From an uncultured Bacteroides sp. (GTDB taxonomy: Bacteria > Bacteroidota > Bacteroidia > Cytophagales > Cyclobacteriaceae): a stretch of DNA of 64,000 nt. Where the stretch lies: positions 1 through 64,000 of the forward strand of contig CABHOV010000053.1 of NCBI GenBank assembly GCA_902168185.1, given 5' to 3'. Positions 1-7,263 of the stretch are shown here, piece after piece. Made by a program: the position numbers and the translations under genes. The notes under the pieces are model-generated. The model was not told where the DNA came from, ran no database searches, and worked only from the letters and a program-made list of their open reading frames with translations. The first letter of the stretch is position 1; the number at the start of each line of letters is the position of its first letter.

Positions 1-74
1 TTTTTTTTCAAGCAGAAGACGGCATACGAGATAGGAGTCCGTCTCGTGGGCTCGGAGATGTGTATAAGAGACAG
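1..74 (+). other. Illumina Nextera i7 adapter (assembly artefact)
   Basis: After eight T residues the window carries the P7 flow-cell sequence (9-32), an 8-base index AGGAGTCC (33-40, which matches Nextera index N705 as written in the oligo), and the Nextera read-2 transposase adapter ending in the Tn5 mosaic end ...TAAGAGACAG (41-74). This is library adapter, not genome. Genomic sequence starts at base 75. Translating the adapter in the frame of the next gene gives the well-known artefact peptide MGSEMCIRDR, so any protein that starts with it is wrongly extended. Confidence 0.98.
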
Positions 75-75
75 A

Positions 76-645
76 ATACTGACTCGTGATGAACTGAGGG
101 GACAAAAAGAAGAAATCAAAAATCAAAATTTAACCCTGAAGCTTCAAAGATTCGATAACACATTTTTCAATCTCGTTACTCTGCATAATGATTTAACTAA
201 TCAATTGACATATAGTAAGCATGTTGGTAGGCCGGTCTTTAAAAAAGTTCTTGAAACAAAGTATATTACACGTGAATTTCGAGCGAGGGGAATTCCTGTC
301 TCAGGAAAGGAATTCGACGAAATGAAATTGAAATACATCAGCCATATATTTCCAGACATCAAACCCTTTTTGGAGCATTATTTAAAAAGCCTAACAGGAT
401 TGATTAGTTTTGTCGTATTCGATGATACTATCAAAGAAAATCCGGAAATGAGTAGTAAATATGGTGCAATTTTGAAGTCCTTTATAAGTACTTATGAAAT
501 ACAGTTCCTCTATTTGCATTTGTCATTATCCGATAAGAATAGCGAACAATATAAAATTCTACAGTTGTTGGATACTCAACTATTTCTTATTGATGGTAGT
601 GTGATGTTGGATTGTATTCCGCATTCAAGCGTACGAGTATTCTAA
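76..645 (+). CDS. PutAbiC-like phage abortive-infection protein, 5'-truncated
   Basis: About 189 genomic residues remain; the N-terminus is lost at the contig end and replaced by adapter. The visible part starts with a charged helix (KEEIKNQNLTLKLQRF) followed by DNTFFNLVTLHNDLTNQL. That pattern, F-x-x-TFFNLL-x-LHN, is characteristic of the putative phage abortive-infection family (PutAbiC), whose complete members usually begin with one or two membrane segments, here missing. The later segment SKYGAILKSFISTYEIQFLY fits the helical C-terminal half of the family. The family is proposed to stop phage spread by killing or arresting the infected cell; function here is inferred from family resemblance only. 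The next gene, a broken HNH nuclease, faces it convergently. Confidence 0.55.
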   Translation: MLTRDELRGQKEEIKNQNLTLKLQRFDNTFFNLVTLHNDLTNQLTYSKHVGRPVFKKVLETKYITREFRARGIPVSGKEFDEMKLKYISHIFPDIKPFLEHYLKSLTGLISFVVFDDTIKENPEMSSKYGAILKSFISTYEIQFLYLHLSLSDKNSEQYKILQLLDTQLFLIDGSVMLDCIPHSSVRVF

Positions 646-661
646 TATATGTTTCAATCTC

Positions 662-1051
662 TCAAGTCTTCTTTTCATGTCCTTCATATTTGGTTTTCTT
701 TGAGTGATAATAGTTACAAAGAGATTGAGGATTGTAATCTATTTTGCTATAGTCTTCTGCTAACGGTACAATATGATTAACGTAAACAGCAGGTAACGTC
801 ATGCCGGAAAGCAAACACATTTTGCATGAGCTATAATTATTTGCTTTTATCAAAATAACTCTTGTGAGATTTTCTGATGCAACTCTTTGTTTCAACGTCA
901 ACTCTGCTAACTGGAATTCTAATTGTTTTACCTACTTCTTGTAATCGTTGATGTTAAAGTGATTTGTCATCAAACCTGTAATTAAGTTTTCCCTCGCTTT
1001 TTTCGCATAAGCCTGTTGTTCAAGCGCTAATAAGGGAAAACCTGGCTCCAT
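662..1051 (-). pseudogene. Broken HNH endonuclease-like gene
   Basis: Reading from an ATG at 1051-1049, the frame gives 39 residues (MEPGFPLLALEQQAYAKKA...) and hits TAG at 934-932. The same frame then continues open (VKQLEFQLAELTLKQ...) to a stop at 662. The downstream part has HNH-nuclease features: CKMC zinc knuckle, then VNHIVPLAEDY, NPQSLCNYYHSKKTKYE. In HNH enzymes the second zinc pair is usually C-x-x-CH; here the last cysteine is a tyrosine (LCNYYHSKKT). One in-frame stop plus loss of a zinc ligand argue for a decayed gene rather than a short functional one. A shorter product from a TTG at 901 could be made but would lack the N-terminus. Context with an abortive-infection gene suggests remnants of a mobile or defence island. 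Confidence 0.6.
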
Positions 1052-1089
1052 CTCATTCCCAACCCTTAGCTTTCTTCATGAAGGTAGAA

Positions 1090-1118
1090 AAACACTTGGA
1101 GAAGTATTCCAAGTGTTT
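1090..1118 (-). terminator. Stem-loop, possible terminator read leftward
   Basis: An 11-bp perfect inverted repeat (AAACACTTGGA at 1090-1100 and TCCAAGTGTTT at 1108-1118) has a 7-base loop. On the minus strand it is followed by TTTTTCT, as in an intrinsic terminator. It lies between the decayed HNH gene and the ArsR operon, so it could instead be a regulatory palindrome for the operon. Confidence 0.4.
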
Positions 1119-1134
1119 GCCGTATGGAGTAAAA

Positions 1135-1162
1135 AACTATTCAATAGATTTATTGAATAGTT
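1135..1162. promoter_or_regulatory. Palindromic operator candidate before the ArsR operon
   Basis: AACTATTCAATA (1135-1146) and TATTGAATAGTT (1151-1162) form a perfect 12-bp inverted repeat with a 4-base spacer, about 48 bases before the chosen start of the ArsR-family gene. ArsR/SmtB repressors typically bind AT-rich inverted repeats with TTCAA/TTGAA-like cores overlapping their own promoter. Autoregulation through this site is inferred. Confidence 0.5.
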
Positions 1163-1209
1163 GGAACCATCTTTTTTACTTTGTGGTTTACGTCATATTA
1201 ACGGCAATC

Positions 1210-1878
1210 ATGAATAAACGACAATACAAGGATACTATATATCGCGAACTGGCGCGGATTACAAAGTCTATGGCTAATCCGCATCGCATCGAAATTATTG
1301 AACTGCTAGGTCAGGGGGAGTTTTCAGTTGAGCAGGTAGCTGAACACACAAATCTTACAATTGCCAATGCGTCTCAACATTTACAGGTACTAAAGCAAGG
1401 TCAGCTGGTAGAGATAAATCGTCAAGGAAATTTTATTTTTTATCGCCTCTCCAATGACAATGTATTCAAGGCATGGAAGGCACTCCGCGAATTAGGTGTT
1501 GAGCGTATCGAGGCAGTTGAAAAAGTAGTAAAGGAATTTCGGAAATCGAAGTTCGACTTTGAATCTGTTACCATTTATGAATTAATTGAGAAAATAGAAT
1601 CTGGAAAAGTGATTGTTCTTGATGTGCGACCTGAATCAGAATATAAGCAGGGACATATAGTGAGCGCTATTTCAATTCCAATAGCGGAGTTGTCAAAGCG
1701 ACTTAAAGAATTACCTAAGCGAACGGAAATTATCGCTTATTGTCGGGGGCCATTTTGTGTGTATGCCGATGAAGCCGTGTCCATGCTCTTAAAGGCAGGA
1801 TATAAGGCAAATCGCTTAGACGAGGGCTTCCCTGACTGGAAATTGAAAGACCTTCCAATTGAAGTTTCAATGAACTAA
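1210..1878 (+). CDS. ArsR/SmtB-family regulator fused to a rhodanese domain
   Basis: The 222-residue protein has a winged helix-turn-helix of the ArsR type in its first ~95 residues (ANPHRIEIIELLGQGE, VEQVAEHTNLTIANASQHLQVL) and a rhodanese domain after ~110. The rhodanese part carries a CRGPFC loop, with the predicted catalytic Cys178 and a second Cys183, and the end motif GFPDWKLKDLPIEV. I chose the ATG at 1210 because homologous sequence starts there; an upstream ATG at 1078 would add 44 residues that span two palindromes. The likely role is a DNA-binding repressor that senses persulfide, sulfane sulfur or a similar thiol-reactive signal through the rhodanese cysteine; the ligand is inferred. 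First gene of a four-gene operon; the next gene begins 9 bases downstream. Confidence 0.88.
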   Translation: MNKRQYKDTIYRELARITKSMANPHRIEIIELLGQGEFSVEQVAEHTNLTIANASQHLQVLKQGQLVEINRQGNFIFYRLSNDNVFKAWKALRELGVERIEAVEKVVKEFRKSKFDFESVTIYELIEKIESGKVIVLDVRPESEYKQGHIVSAISIPIAELSKRLKELPKRTEIIAYCRGPFCVYADEAVSMLLKAGYKANRLDEGFPDWKLKDLPIEVSMN

Positions 1879-1887
1879 AAGACTACC

Positions 1888-2997
1888 ATGATAAACGAGG
1901 ACTTAATTATTGATATATCTACTTTATCTGAGTGGCTTCGGGAAAAACGTCCAGTTACTGTTTTAGATGTAAGGCCATTAGAACAAAGACAAGAATGGGC
2001 AATAACAGGAAGCGTTCATGCAGATATATATGACAAACTGAAGAATGGAGATCAGTGTGCTTTTGATGGTGTTCCATTGAACGTTGATCAACCAATCGTT
2101 ACAGTGTGTGCCGCAGGGAAAACCAGTCTGATAGCAGCCAAACTATTAAAGCAGAAAGGATATAGTGTATATTCTCTTCGAGGAGGTATGAAAGAATGGA
2201 ACTTTGCTTTCGACACAGCCGAAATAGTTCTACATGGAATAAAGATTATCCAGGTTAGACGTTCATCGAAAGGTGTTTTATCCTATATCATTGGGTCTAA
2301 CGGTGAGGCAATAGTTATAGATGCAGCGCTCGACCCGCAGGTATATTTAGACTTGGCAGAAGTTAACGGGTGGTCCATTAAGTTTGTGACGGATACGCAC
2401 ATACATGCAGACTATCTTTCTCGTACCAGAGAACTAGCCGAGGTAAGTAAAGCAACTCACTTGCTTATAAGTAATGCCGGTGTTACGTATCCATTTACAC
2501 CAATAAAGCATGGTGATATGCTCAGTGTTGGTAATGCCTTTATTGAAGTTATATATAGTCCTGGACATACTCTTGAAAGTACATCTTTCAAATTAGGAGA
2601 AGATGCAGTACTTACCGGAGACACGTTGTTTATTGATGGAGTGGGTAGGCCAGACCTGAAGGCCAACACCGACGAAGTTATTGCACGAGCGAAGCTTCTT
2701 TATCATTCGATACAGAAATTATTAAGCCTGACTCCTGATATTCTTGTGCTTCCAGCGCACTTGGCAACGACTGTTCGATTAGACGGTATGTTGATTGCCG
2801 CGAGCCTTAAAAGTCTAAAGGATAAACTCCAGATGTTGAAGTTAGCGGAAGAGGAGTTTGTAGACTATACAAGATCCCGTATACCACCTACACCTCCAAA
2901 CTACCTTACTATTGCCACACTAAATAAGCAGGGGTCTTATGAAGGCTACAACAGCGCAGATTTGGAAGCCGGCGCTAACCGTTGTGCGATTGCTTAA
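1888..2997 (+). CDS. Rhodanese plus metallo-beta-lactamase fold protein (persulfide dioxygenase-like)
   Basis: The 369-residue protein joins an N-terminal rhodanese domain (~1-115; catalytic-type loop CAAGKTS with Cys74) to an MBL-fold domain of the ETHE1/persulfide-dioxygenase type (~120-330). The ETHE1 iron ligands are represented by His171 (in THIHADY), His227 (in SPGHT) and Asp245 (in TGDTLF). The usual HxHxDH motif reads HIHADY, so its last histidine is Tyr176. Known fusions of these domains oxidise glutathione persulfide to sulfite and pass sulfur through the rhodanese cysteine; here the order is rhodanese first. It sits 9 bases after the ArsR-rhodanese gene and 9 bases before the next, so the genes are co-transcribed. 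The substrate is inferred. Confidence 0.85.
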   Translation: MINEDLIIDISTLSEWLREKRPVTVLDVRPLEQRQEWAITGSVHADIYDKLKNGDQCAFDGVPLNVDQPIVTVCAAGKTSLIAAKLLKQKGYSVYSLRGGMKEWNFAFDTAEIVLHGIKIIQVRRSSKGVLSYIIGSNGEAIVIDAALDPQVYLDLAEVNGWSIKFVTDTHIHADYLSRTRELAEVSKATHLLISNAGVTYPFTPIKHGDMLSVGNAFIEVIYSPGHTLESTSFKLGEDAVLTGDTLFIDGVGRPDLKANTDEVIARAKLLYHSIQKLLSLTPDILVLPAHLATTVRLDGMLIAASLKSLKDKLQMLKLAEEEFVDYTRSRIPPTPPNYLTIATLNKQGSYEGYNSADLEAGANRCAIA

Positions 2998-3006
2998 AGA
3001 AGTTTT

Positions 3007-3774
3007 ATGACGTTACTAGAAAATAAGAATTATAGCGAACAGTCCGTTTTCCTTCCGGAGAATTTACTTCGTGAAGCAAGAAGACAAAAAGATCTTAGAG
3101 ATTGTAGTGTGCCAAGAGTATGTGTACTTGACCCCGATGGAGATATTGTAAGGTATCTAAAGAAGAACACCGCAGCGCTAAACTCTTGTTGGGCTTGTTA
3201 CCACAGTGATTTATATAGTGCAAGATATAAGGATGTAGACTTTGGAATTATAGGTTGTGCTGTAGGAGCTTCTTATGCAGTTCTACTTGCAGAGCAATTA
3301 TTTGTCTCGGGCTGTGATCTGTTAGTTAGCATTACTTCAGCCGGAAAACTCAATCAACACTTACTAAAAGATTATGTACTTATCACCGATAGCATTCGGG
3401 ATGAAGGCACCAGTTATCATTATCTTCCTGCCAACGAAAAGGCATTCCTTGATCAAAATCTTTTAACAAGACTGCAACCGCTTTTTACTTCTGGGCAAGT
3501 ATCTGTACAGCCGGGGAAAAGTTGGACAACAGATGCCCCTTATCGCGAGACGTCATCTGCGATCACTTATGCTCAAACCTTAGGAGTCGATTGCGTTGAG
3601 ATGGAAGCATCAGCATTGTATGCTTTTAGTCAAGTTAAATCAAAACCGGTAGTATGTTTTGCGCATATAACAAATTCGATGGCTCGGCAGAGTGGTGACT
3701 TTGAGAAAGGAGCAGAGAATGGCAGTCTTACATCACTTGAATTAATCTATCAAACTGCAAAACTTCTACAATAA
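3007..3774 (+). CDS. Nucleoside phosphorylase-like protein (PNP/UDP family)
   Basis: The 255-residue protein fits the phosphorylase superfamily 1 in length and motifs: a glycine-rich start of the core (FGIIGCAVGASYAVLLAEQL), ISTSAG-like ITSAGKL near residue 115, and the signature GVDCVEMEASALYAFS near 200, where the glutamate of MEA contacts ribose in purine nucleoside phosphorylases and MTA/SAH nucleosidases. The later HITNSM is at the place of the base-binding Asp/Asn. These enzymes split the N-glycosidic bond of nucleosides using phosphate or water. The substrate cannot be read from sequence. It is unusual to find one between a persulfide-type enzyme and an MFS pump under an ArsR regulator. 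Its stop overlaps the start of the MFS gene (TAATG). Confidence 0.8.
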   Translation: MTLLENKNYSEQSVFLPENLLREARRQKDLRDCSVPRVCVLDPDGDIVRYLKKNTAALNSCWACYHSDLYSARYKDVDFGIIGCAVGASYAVLLAEQLFVSGCDLLVSITSAGKLNQHLLKDYVLITDSIRDEGTSYHYLPANEKAFLDQNLLTRLQPLFTSGQVSVQPGKSWTTDAPYRETSSAITYAQTLGVDCVEMEASALYAFSQVKSKPVVCFAHITNSMARQSGDFEKGAENGSLTSLELIYQTAKLLQ

Positions 3775-5030
3775 TGAAAGCTGAAATCAAACTCGGGCTT
3801 AAAGAGAACTGGAAACAATTTACGTTGCTTGTAATTGTAAATGCTTTTGTAGGGGGGATGATTGGTTTGGAGCGCACAATCATTCCACAAATTGCTGAAA
3901 CTGATTTTGATCTGGAAGCAAGAACAGCCATCCTCTCGTTCATCGCTGTGTTTGGTATAACGAAAGCAATTACCAACTACTATACCGGTACGCTGGCAAA
4001 TCGTTTTGGGAGAAGAAACCTCCTTATTGCTGGTTGGTTGTTAGCGCTTCCAGTTCCGCTGCTCCTGATTTATGCGCAAAGTTGGAACGTGATAATATTA
4101 GCGAACCTCTTTCTAGGTATAAGTCAAGGACTCACATGGTCAAGCACAGTAGTAATGAAGATTGACTTAGTTGGAGAAAGAGATAGAGGTTTTGCTATGG
4201 GGCTAAATGAATTTGCCGGATATATAGCGCTTGCTGCTGTTGCTTTTGCTACCGGTTGGATTGCCAGTCGGTATGGACTTAGACCGTATCCGTTTTGTCT
4301 CGGAATCGGCATAGGCTTTTTCGGGTTGTTTCTAAGCGCGTTGTTTATTAGAGACACTCACCACCATGTAAAACTGGAAGCTACTTCGAGTAAAATCCCA
4401 TTGCTAAAAGATATCTTTTGGGATACTACATGGAAGCACAAGAACCTGGGCTCCATTACTCAAGCAGGTCTTATCAACAACTTAAATGATGGAATGGTCT
4501 GGGGGCTGTTTCCGTTACTGCTTGTATCAAAGGGATTCGATCTACATCAAACCGGAATCATCGTTGCAACCTATCCGGCGGTATGGGGGCTGGGACAACT
4601 ATACTCGGGCAGACTTGCAGATAGATATTGTAAAAAAACTTTGCTGTTTTTCGGTATGCTTGTACAAGGTGTCGCATTGCTTACAATGATTGTAATGAAC
4701 TCCTTCTCTTGGTTCATGGCGTTATCTGCACTATTAGGAATAGGCACCGCTATAGTATATCCAACGTTCCTTGCTGCTATTGCTGACTATACACATCCCG
4801 AGCAACGACCAACGAGTATAGGTATATTCCGTTTGTGGCGAGATCTTGGCTATGCTATAGGCGCTATACTTACCGGGTTAATAGCTGATCGCTTTGGTTT
4901 GCTTGCTCCAATTTTTGTGATCGGATTGCTGACCGTTGTATCTTCGCTTATCGTGAAGCTAAGAATGAGCTGTGCCGAAAAAAAAGCTGCGGCACTAGAC
5001 TTAAAGCTTCAACTCTCACCTTACCAATAA
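3774..5030 (+). CDS. Major facilitator superfamily transporter
   Basis: The 418-residue protein shows about twelve hydrophobic segments and MFS loop motifs: after the second helix, GTLANRFGRRNLLIAG (motif A form G-x-x-x-D/N-R-x-G-R-R), and a repeat in the second half, SGRLADRYCKKTLLFFG and GLIADRFGLL. This predicts an inner-membrane secondary transporter, probably a drug/H+ antiporter-type exporter. Its start codon overlaps the stop of the nucleoside phosphorylase-like gene, so the two are translationally coupled and it is the last gene of the ArsR-rhodanese operon. The exported compound is unknown; the neighbours suggest a thiol-reactive or nucleoside-derived toxic compound. Confidence 0.88.
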   Translation: MKAEIKLGLKENWKQFTLLVIVNAFVGGMIGLERTIIPQIAETDFDLEARTAILSFIAVFGITKAITNYYTGTLANRFGRRNLLIAGWLLALPVPLLLIYAQSWNVIILANLFLGISQGLTWSSTVVMKIDLVGERDRGFAMGLNEFAGYIALAAVAFATGWIASRYGLRPYPFCLGIGIGFFGLFLSALFIRDTHHHVKLEATSSKIPLLKDIFWDTTWKHKNLGSITQAGLINNLNDGMVWGLFPLLLVSKGFDLHQTGIIVATYPAVWGLGQLYSGRLADRYCKKTLLFFGMLVQGVALLTMIVMNSFSWFMALSALLGIGTAIVYPTFLAAIADYTHPEQRPTSIGIFRLWRDLGYAIGAILTGLIADRFGLLAPIFVIGLLTVVSSLIVKLRMSCAEKKAAALDLKLQLSPYQ

Positions 5031-5071
5031 GCTTATGCACTTTGTTGGCGGCTGGTTTTTTACTCCATTTT

Positions 5072-5359
5072 CTATAGCTTGTTATTAGTTCTATTAATTC
5101 GTTGTTGATATCGAACTAGTCGTACTACGAGTCTCCATGTAATTACAATCATAGGAATTCTTATCGCTAGGTCAATATCATTGTCTCTATTGCCCGTCGA
5201 TAAAAGAATAAAAAACACACCAATCATTAAGATTACAATAAGATTTAACCATCTATTCGACTTTGCTTGCTGTATTTCAATATTGAGTTTTTTATCCAGA
5301 TTCAGTTCTAAATTTGTCTTGTTAAGAAGCCATATTTCTAAGCGCAAACATACAATCAA
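5072..5359 (-). CDS. Small two-helix membrane protein, unknown
   Basis: A 95-residue frame with a basic, polar N-terminus, a hydrophobic helix WLNLIVILMIGVFFILL (~38-54) and a second one around IRIPMIVITWRLVVRLV (~67-83). The pattern of two helices with charged flanks looks like a real small inner-membrane protein, but I recognise no family. It lies convergent to the MFS gene. The start may be internal (an upstream start without a clear ribosome site). Confidence 0.4.
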   Translation of the reverse strand: MIVCLRLEIWLLNKTNLELNLDKKLNIEIQQAKSNRWLNLIVILMIGVFFILLSTGNRDNDIDLAIRIPMIVITWRLVVRLVRYQQRINRTNNKL

Positions 5360-5576
5360 CAGGATCGAACTGCTAATTCATCATTACAGATAACTATTTC
5401 CATTCAATACAATAAAGCTGAATTGTATATATATCACCAAAATAGGCAGGGGTAAACATATATATACAACTCAAAGTGGAGTAGCGAATTTATATGCATG
5501 ATTTTGTTTGAGAAGACTCTTCCTGTCATTTTTTCTTCACGTAACATTGCGCCTAATTATATATCTAATTTACCTT

Positions 5577-6378
5577 ATGGTCAAAAAGTTTATTGTGCCA
5601 ATGGCACTGTTATGCGCAGCTATGTTTTTTGTTTCTTGTTCAGAAGATGATGACCCCACACCTGTTGTGGCTGATTTTTCATTATCAGTAAGTGGTGCGT
5701 CTCCTAATGCTATCGTTACTCTCACCAATACATCAACAGGAGGATCAGTATACGGTTGGGTATTTGGTGCAGGAGCAAACGTATCTGTCTCCGCTGAAAA
5801 AGCAGCAGCGGCCCTGACCGTAGATAAAGCAGGTACTTTTGAAGTAACCTTAACCGTTGCCAACGGTAGTGATATAAAAACGATTACTAAAACAATAGAA
5901 ATTACTGGTAATAGCGCTATTATTTCTTATGAAAATATAGAGTTCGCTAGAGATGCCAGCAGCAAAACATACGGCAGATTCTTTTCAACTGAAACGGGAT
6001 TGATTTATAAGGGCAGCGAAGTTAATGCTACAACAGGTCCTAAAATTGACTTGGCATATTCACATATTGGTACACCAGTAAATTACTTCACCAATCCGGA
6101 TGACTCAGGAGAAAAATACGACATACCGGAGCGACGTCTACTTTCATAATCAATTATCCCAGTGAGAGTCTTGCGTCACTACAGCTATATTTAAGAATGC
6201 GAAAGATGATAGCTTTATTAAGGATGTTGAAATCAGCACAAGTGATAACGAGAGCTTTGGAACTTTTAATCCCTATATCATTTTATTCAAAACCGAGTCG
6301 GGAAAGAAGGGAGTGATTAAAACTACTTTTATTAACGGCAATCGCTTATTAGTTGATATTAAAGTTCAGAAGTATTAA
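5577..6378 (+). pseudogene. PKD-domain lipoprotein, broken by two frameshifts
   Basis: The ATG at 5577 gives a lipoprotein signal peptide (MVKKFIVPMALLCAAMFFVSC, lipobox Cys) followed by a PKD-like domain (ASPNAIVTLTNTS...VYGWVFGAG...KAGTFEVTLTVANGSDIKTITKTIEI). This frame stops at 6149. Family-like sequence continues in a second frame (GATSTFIINYPSESLASLQ, from about 6127) and then in a third frame (AKDDSFIKDVEISTSDNESFGTF to VDIKVQKY, stop 6376-6378). Two indels, near 6125 and near 6185, are needed to restore one protein of about 267 residues. It is followed closely by a good terminator. The protein would be an outer-membrane or periplasmic lipoprotein of unknown function. The breaks may be real decay or assembly errors. 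Confidence 0.7.
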
Positions 6379-6398
6379 TTGTTAGTTTAAACTAATTA

Positions 6399-6431
6399 AA
6401 GGTTAGCTATAAATAAGCTGGCCTTTTTTTT
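6399..6431 (+). terminator. Rho-independent terminator after the PKD lipoprotein
   Basis: AAGGTTAGCT (6399-6408) pairs with AGCTGGCCTT (6416-6425), a 10-bp stem with two G-T pairs and a 7-base loop, followed by a run of eight T. Confidence 0.8.
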
Positions 6432-6516
6432 GGCAGTGTCTACTTATCGTCTTTATCCCAAGCTTTCCAACTTGCAGTTGAATTCTTTAGTTTTGACCTG
6501 ATAAAAAGCGATCGTA

Positions 6517-7263
6517 ATGCAGCTTAGAACATTTATTATTGAAGATGAACCTGCGATAAGAAAGGAATTGGAGTGGCTTGTTGAGCAGGAGAAGAACCTG
6601 AAGCTTGAAGCAACAGCCGGCTCGGTGCAGAGTGCTTTACAAATTATTAGGGAAACAAATCCGGATTTAGTGCTAATGGATATTCAATTGCCAGACGGTA
6701 CGGGGTTCGATATTCTTAACCAGCTGGATGAACCTGCGTTTCATCTCATCTTTGTTACAGCGTTTGATCAATTTGCTATCAAAGCCATCAAGTTTGGTGC
6801 TTTGGATTATCTTCTCAAACCGATAGACCAGGAAGATTTTTCTGCTGCTATTCAGCGATTGAGCAAAACAAAAAAAACTGATCATTCTAATCAGATCACT
6901 ATTGTAAAAAAGCAAAGTGATGTCAAAGTTGTTAGTATGACTTCCAACCTGTGTATCACTTCGGTGGATTGCTTGCAGATTGTACGGCTGAACGAGATTA
7001 TATATCTGTCGGGTGAAGGCTCGTATACTGAAATACATTTAGAGAATAACAGGAGAGTAACAGCATCCAAGCCTCTGAAATATTACGAAGAGCTTTTGCC
7101 TGAGGAGTCTTTTATCCGCACACACCAATCGTATATCGCAAACAAAAATTTTATAGATAAATATCTTAAAACAGGAGTAATGGTGATGAAAGATCTTTCT
7201 GAAATTCCGGTTGCTACCCGCAGAAAAGAACATGTGCTGATTCAGTTAAGCCTGTTGAAATAA
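6517..7263 (+). CDS. LytTR-family response regulator
   Basis: The 248-residue protein has a receiver domain (residues 1-~118) with acidic pocket residues Glu9/Asp10 (IIEDEP), the phosphoacceptor Asp55 (LVLMDIQLP), Thr near 80 (LIFVTAF) and Lys near 100 (DYLLKPI). A LytTR DNA-binding domain follows (~145-248: LNEIIYLSGEGSYTEIHL, ITRTHQSYIANKNFIDKY-like FIRTHQSYIANKNFI). It should bind DNA as a dimer when phosphorylated by the kinase encoded next; the stop of this gene overlaps the kinase start (TAATG), giving translational coupling. The most likely targets are its own operon and the lipoprotein/TPR genes that follow. Members of this family in Bacteroidota regulate surface and stress genes; the signal here is unknown. 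Confidence 0.93.
   Translation: MQLRTFIIEDEPAIRKELEWLVEQEKNLKLEATAGSVQSALQIIRETNPDLVLMDIQLPDGTGFDILNQLDEPAFHLIFVTAFDQFAIKAIKFGALDYLLKPIDQEDFSAAIQRLSKTKKTDHSNQITIVKKQSDVKVVSMTSNLCITSVDCLQIVRLNEIIYLSGEGSYTEIHLENNRRVTASKPLKYYEELLPEESFIRTHQSYIANKNFIDKYLKTGVMVMKDLSEIPVATRRKEHVLIQLSLLK

Noticed and set aside
46-75. Apparent N-terminus MGSEMCIRDR of the first protein
   Set aside because: It is translated Nextera adapter, not genome.
1-1200. An active defence island at the left end
   Set aside because: Only one truncated PutAbiC-like gene and one broken HNH gene are visible; no full defence system can be supported.
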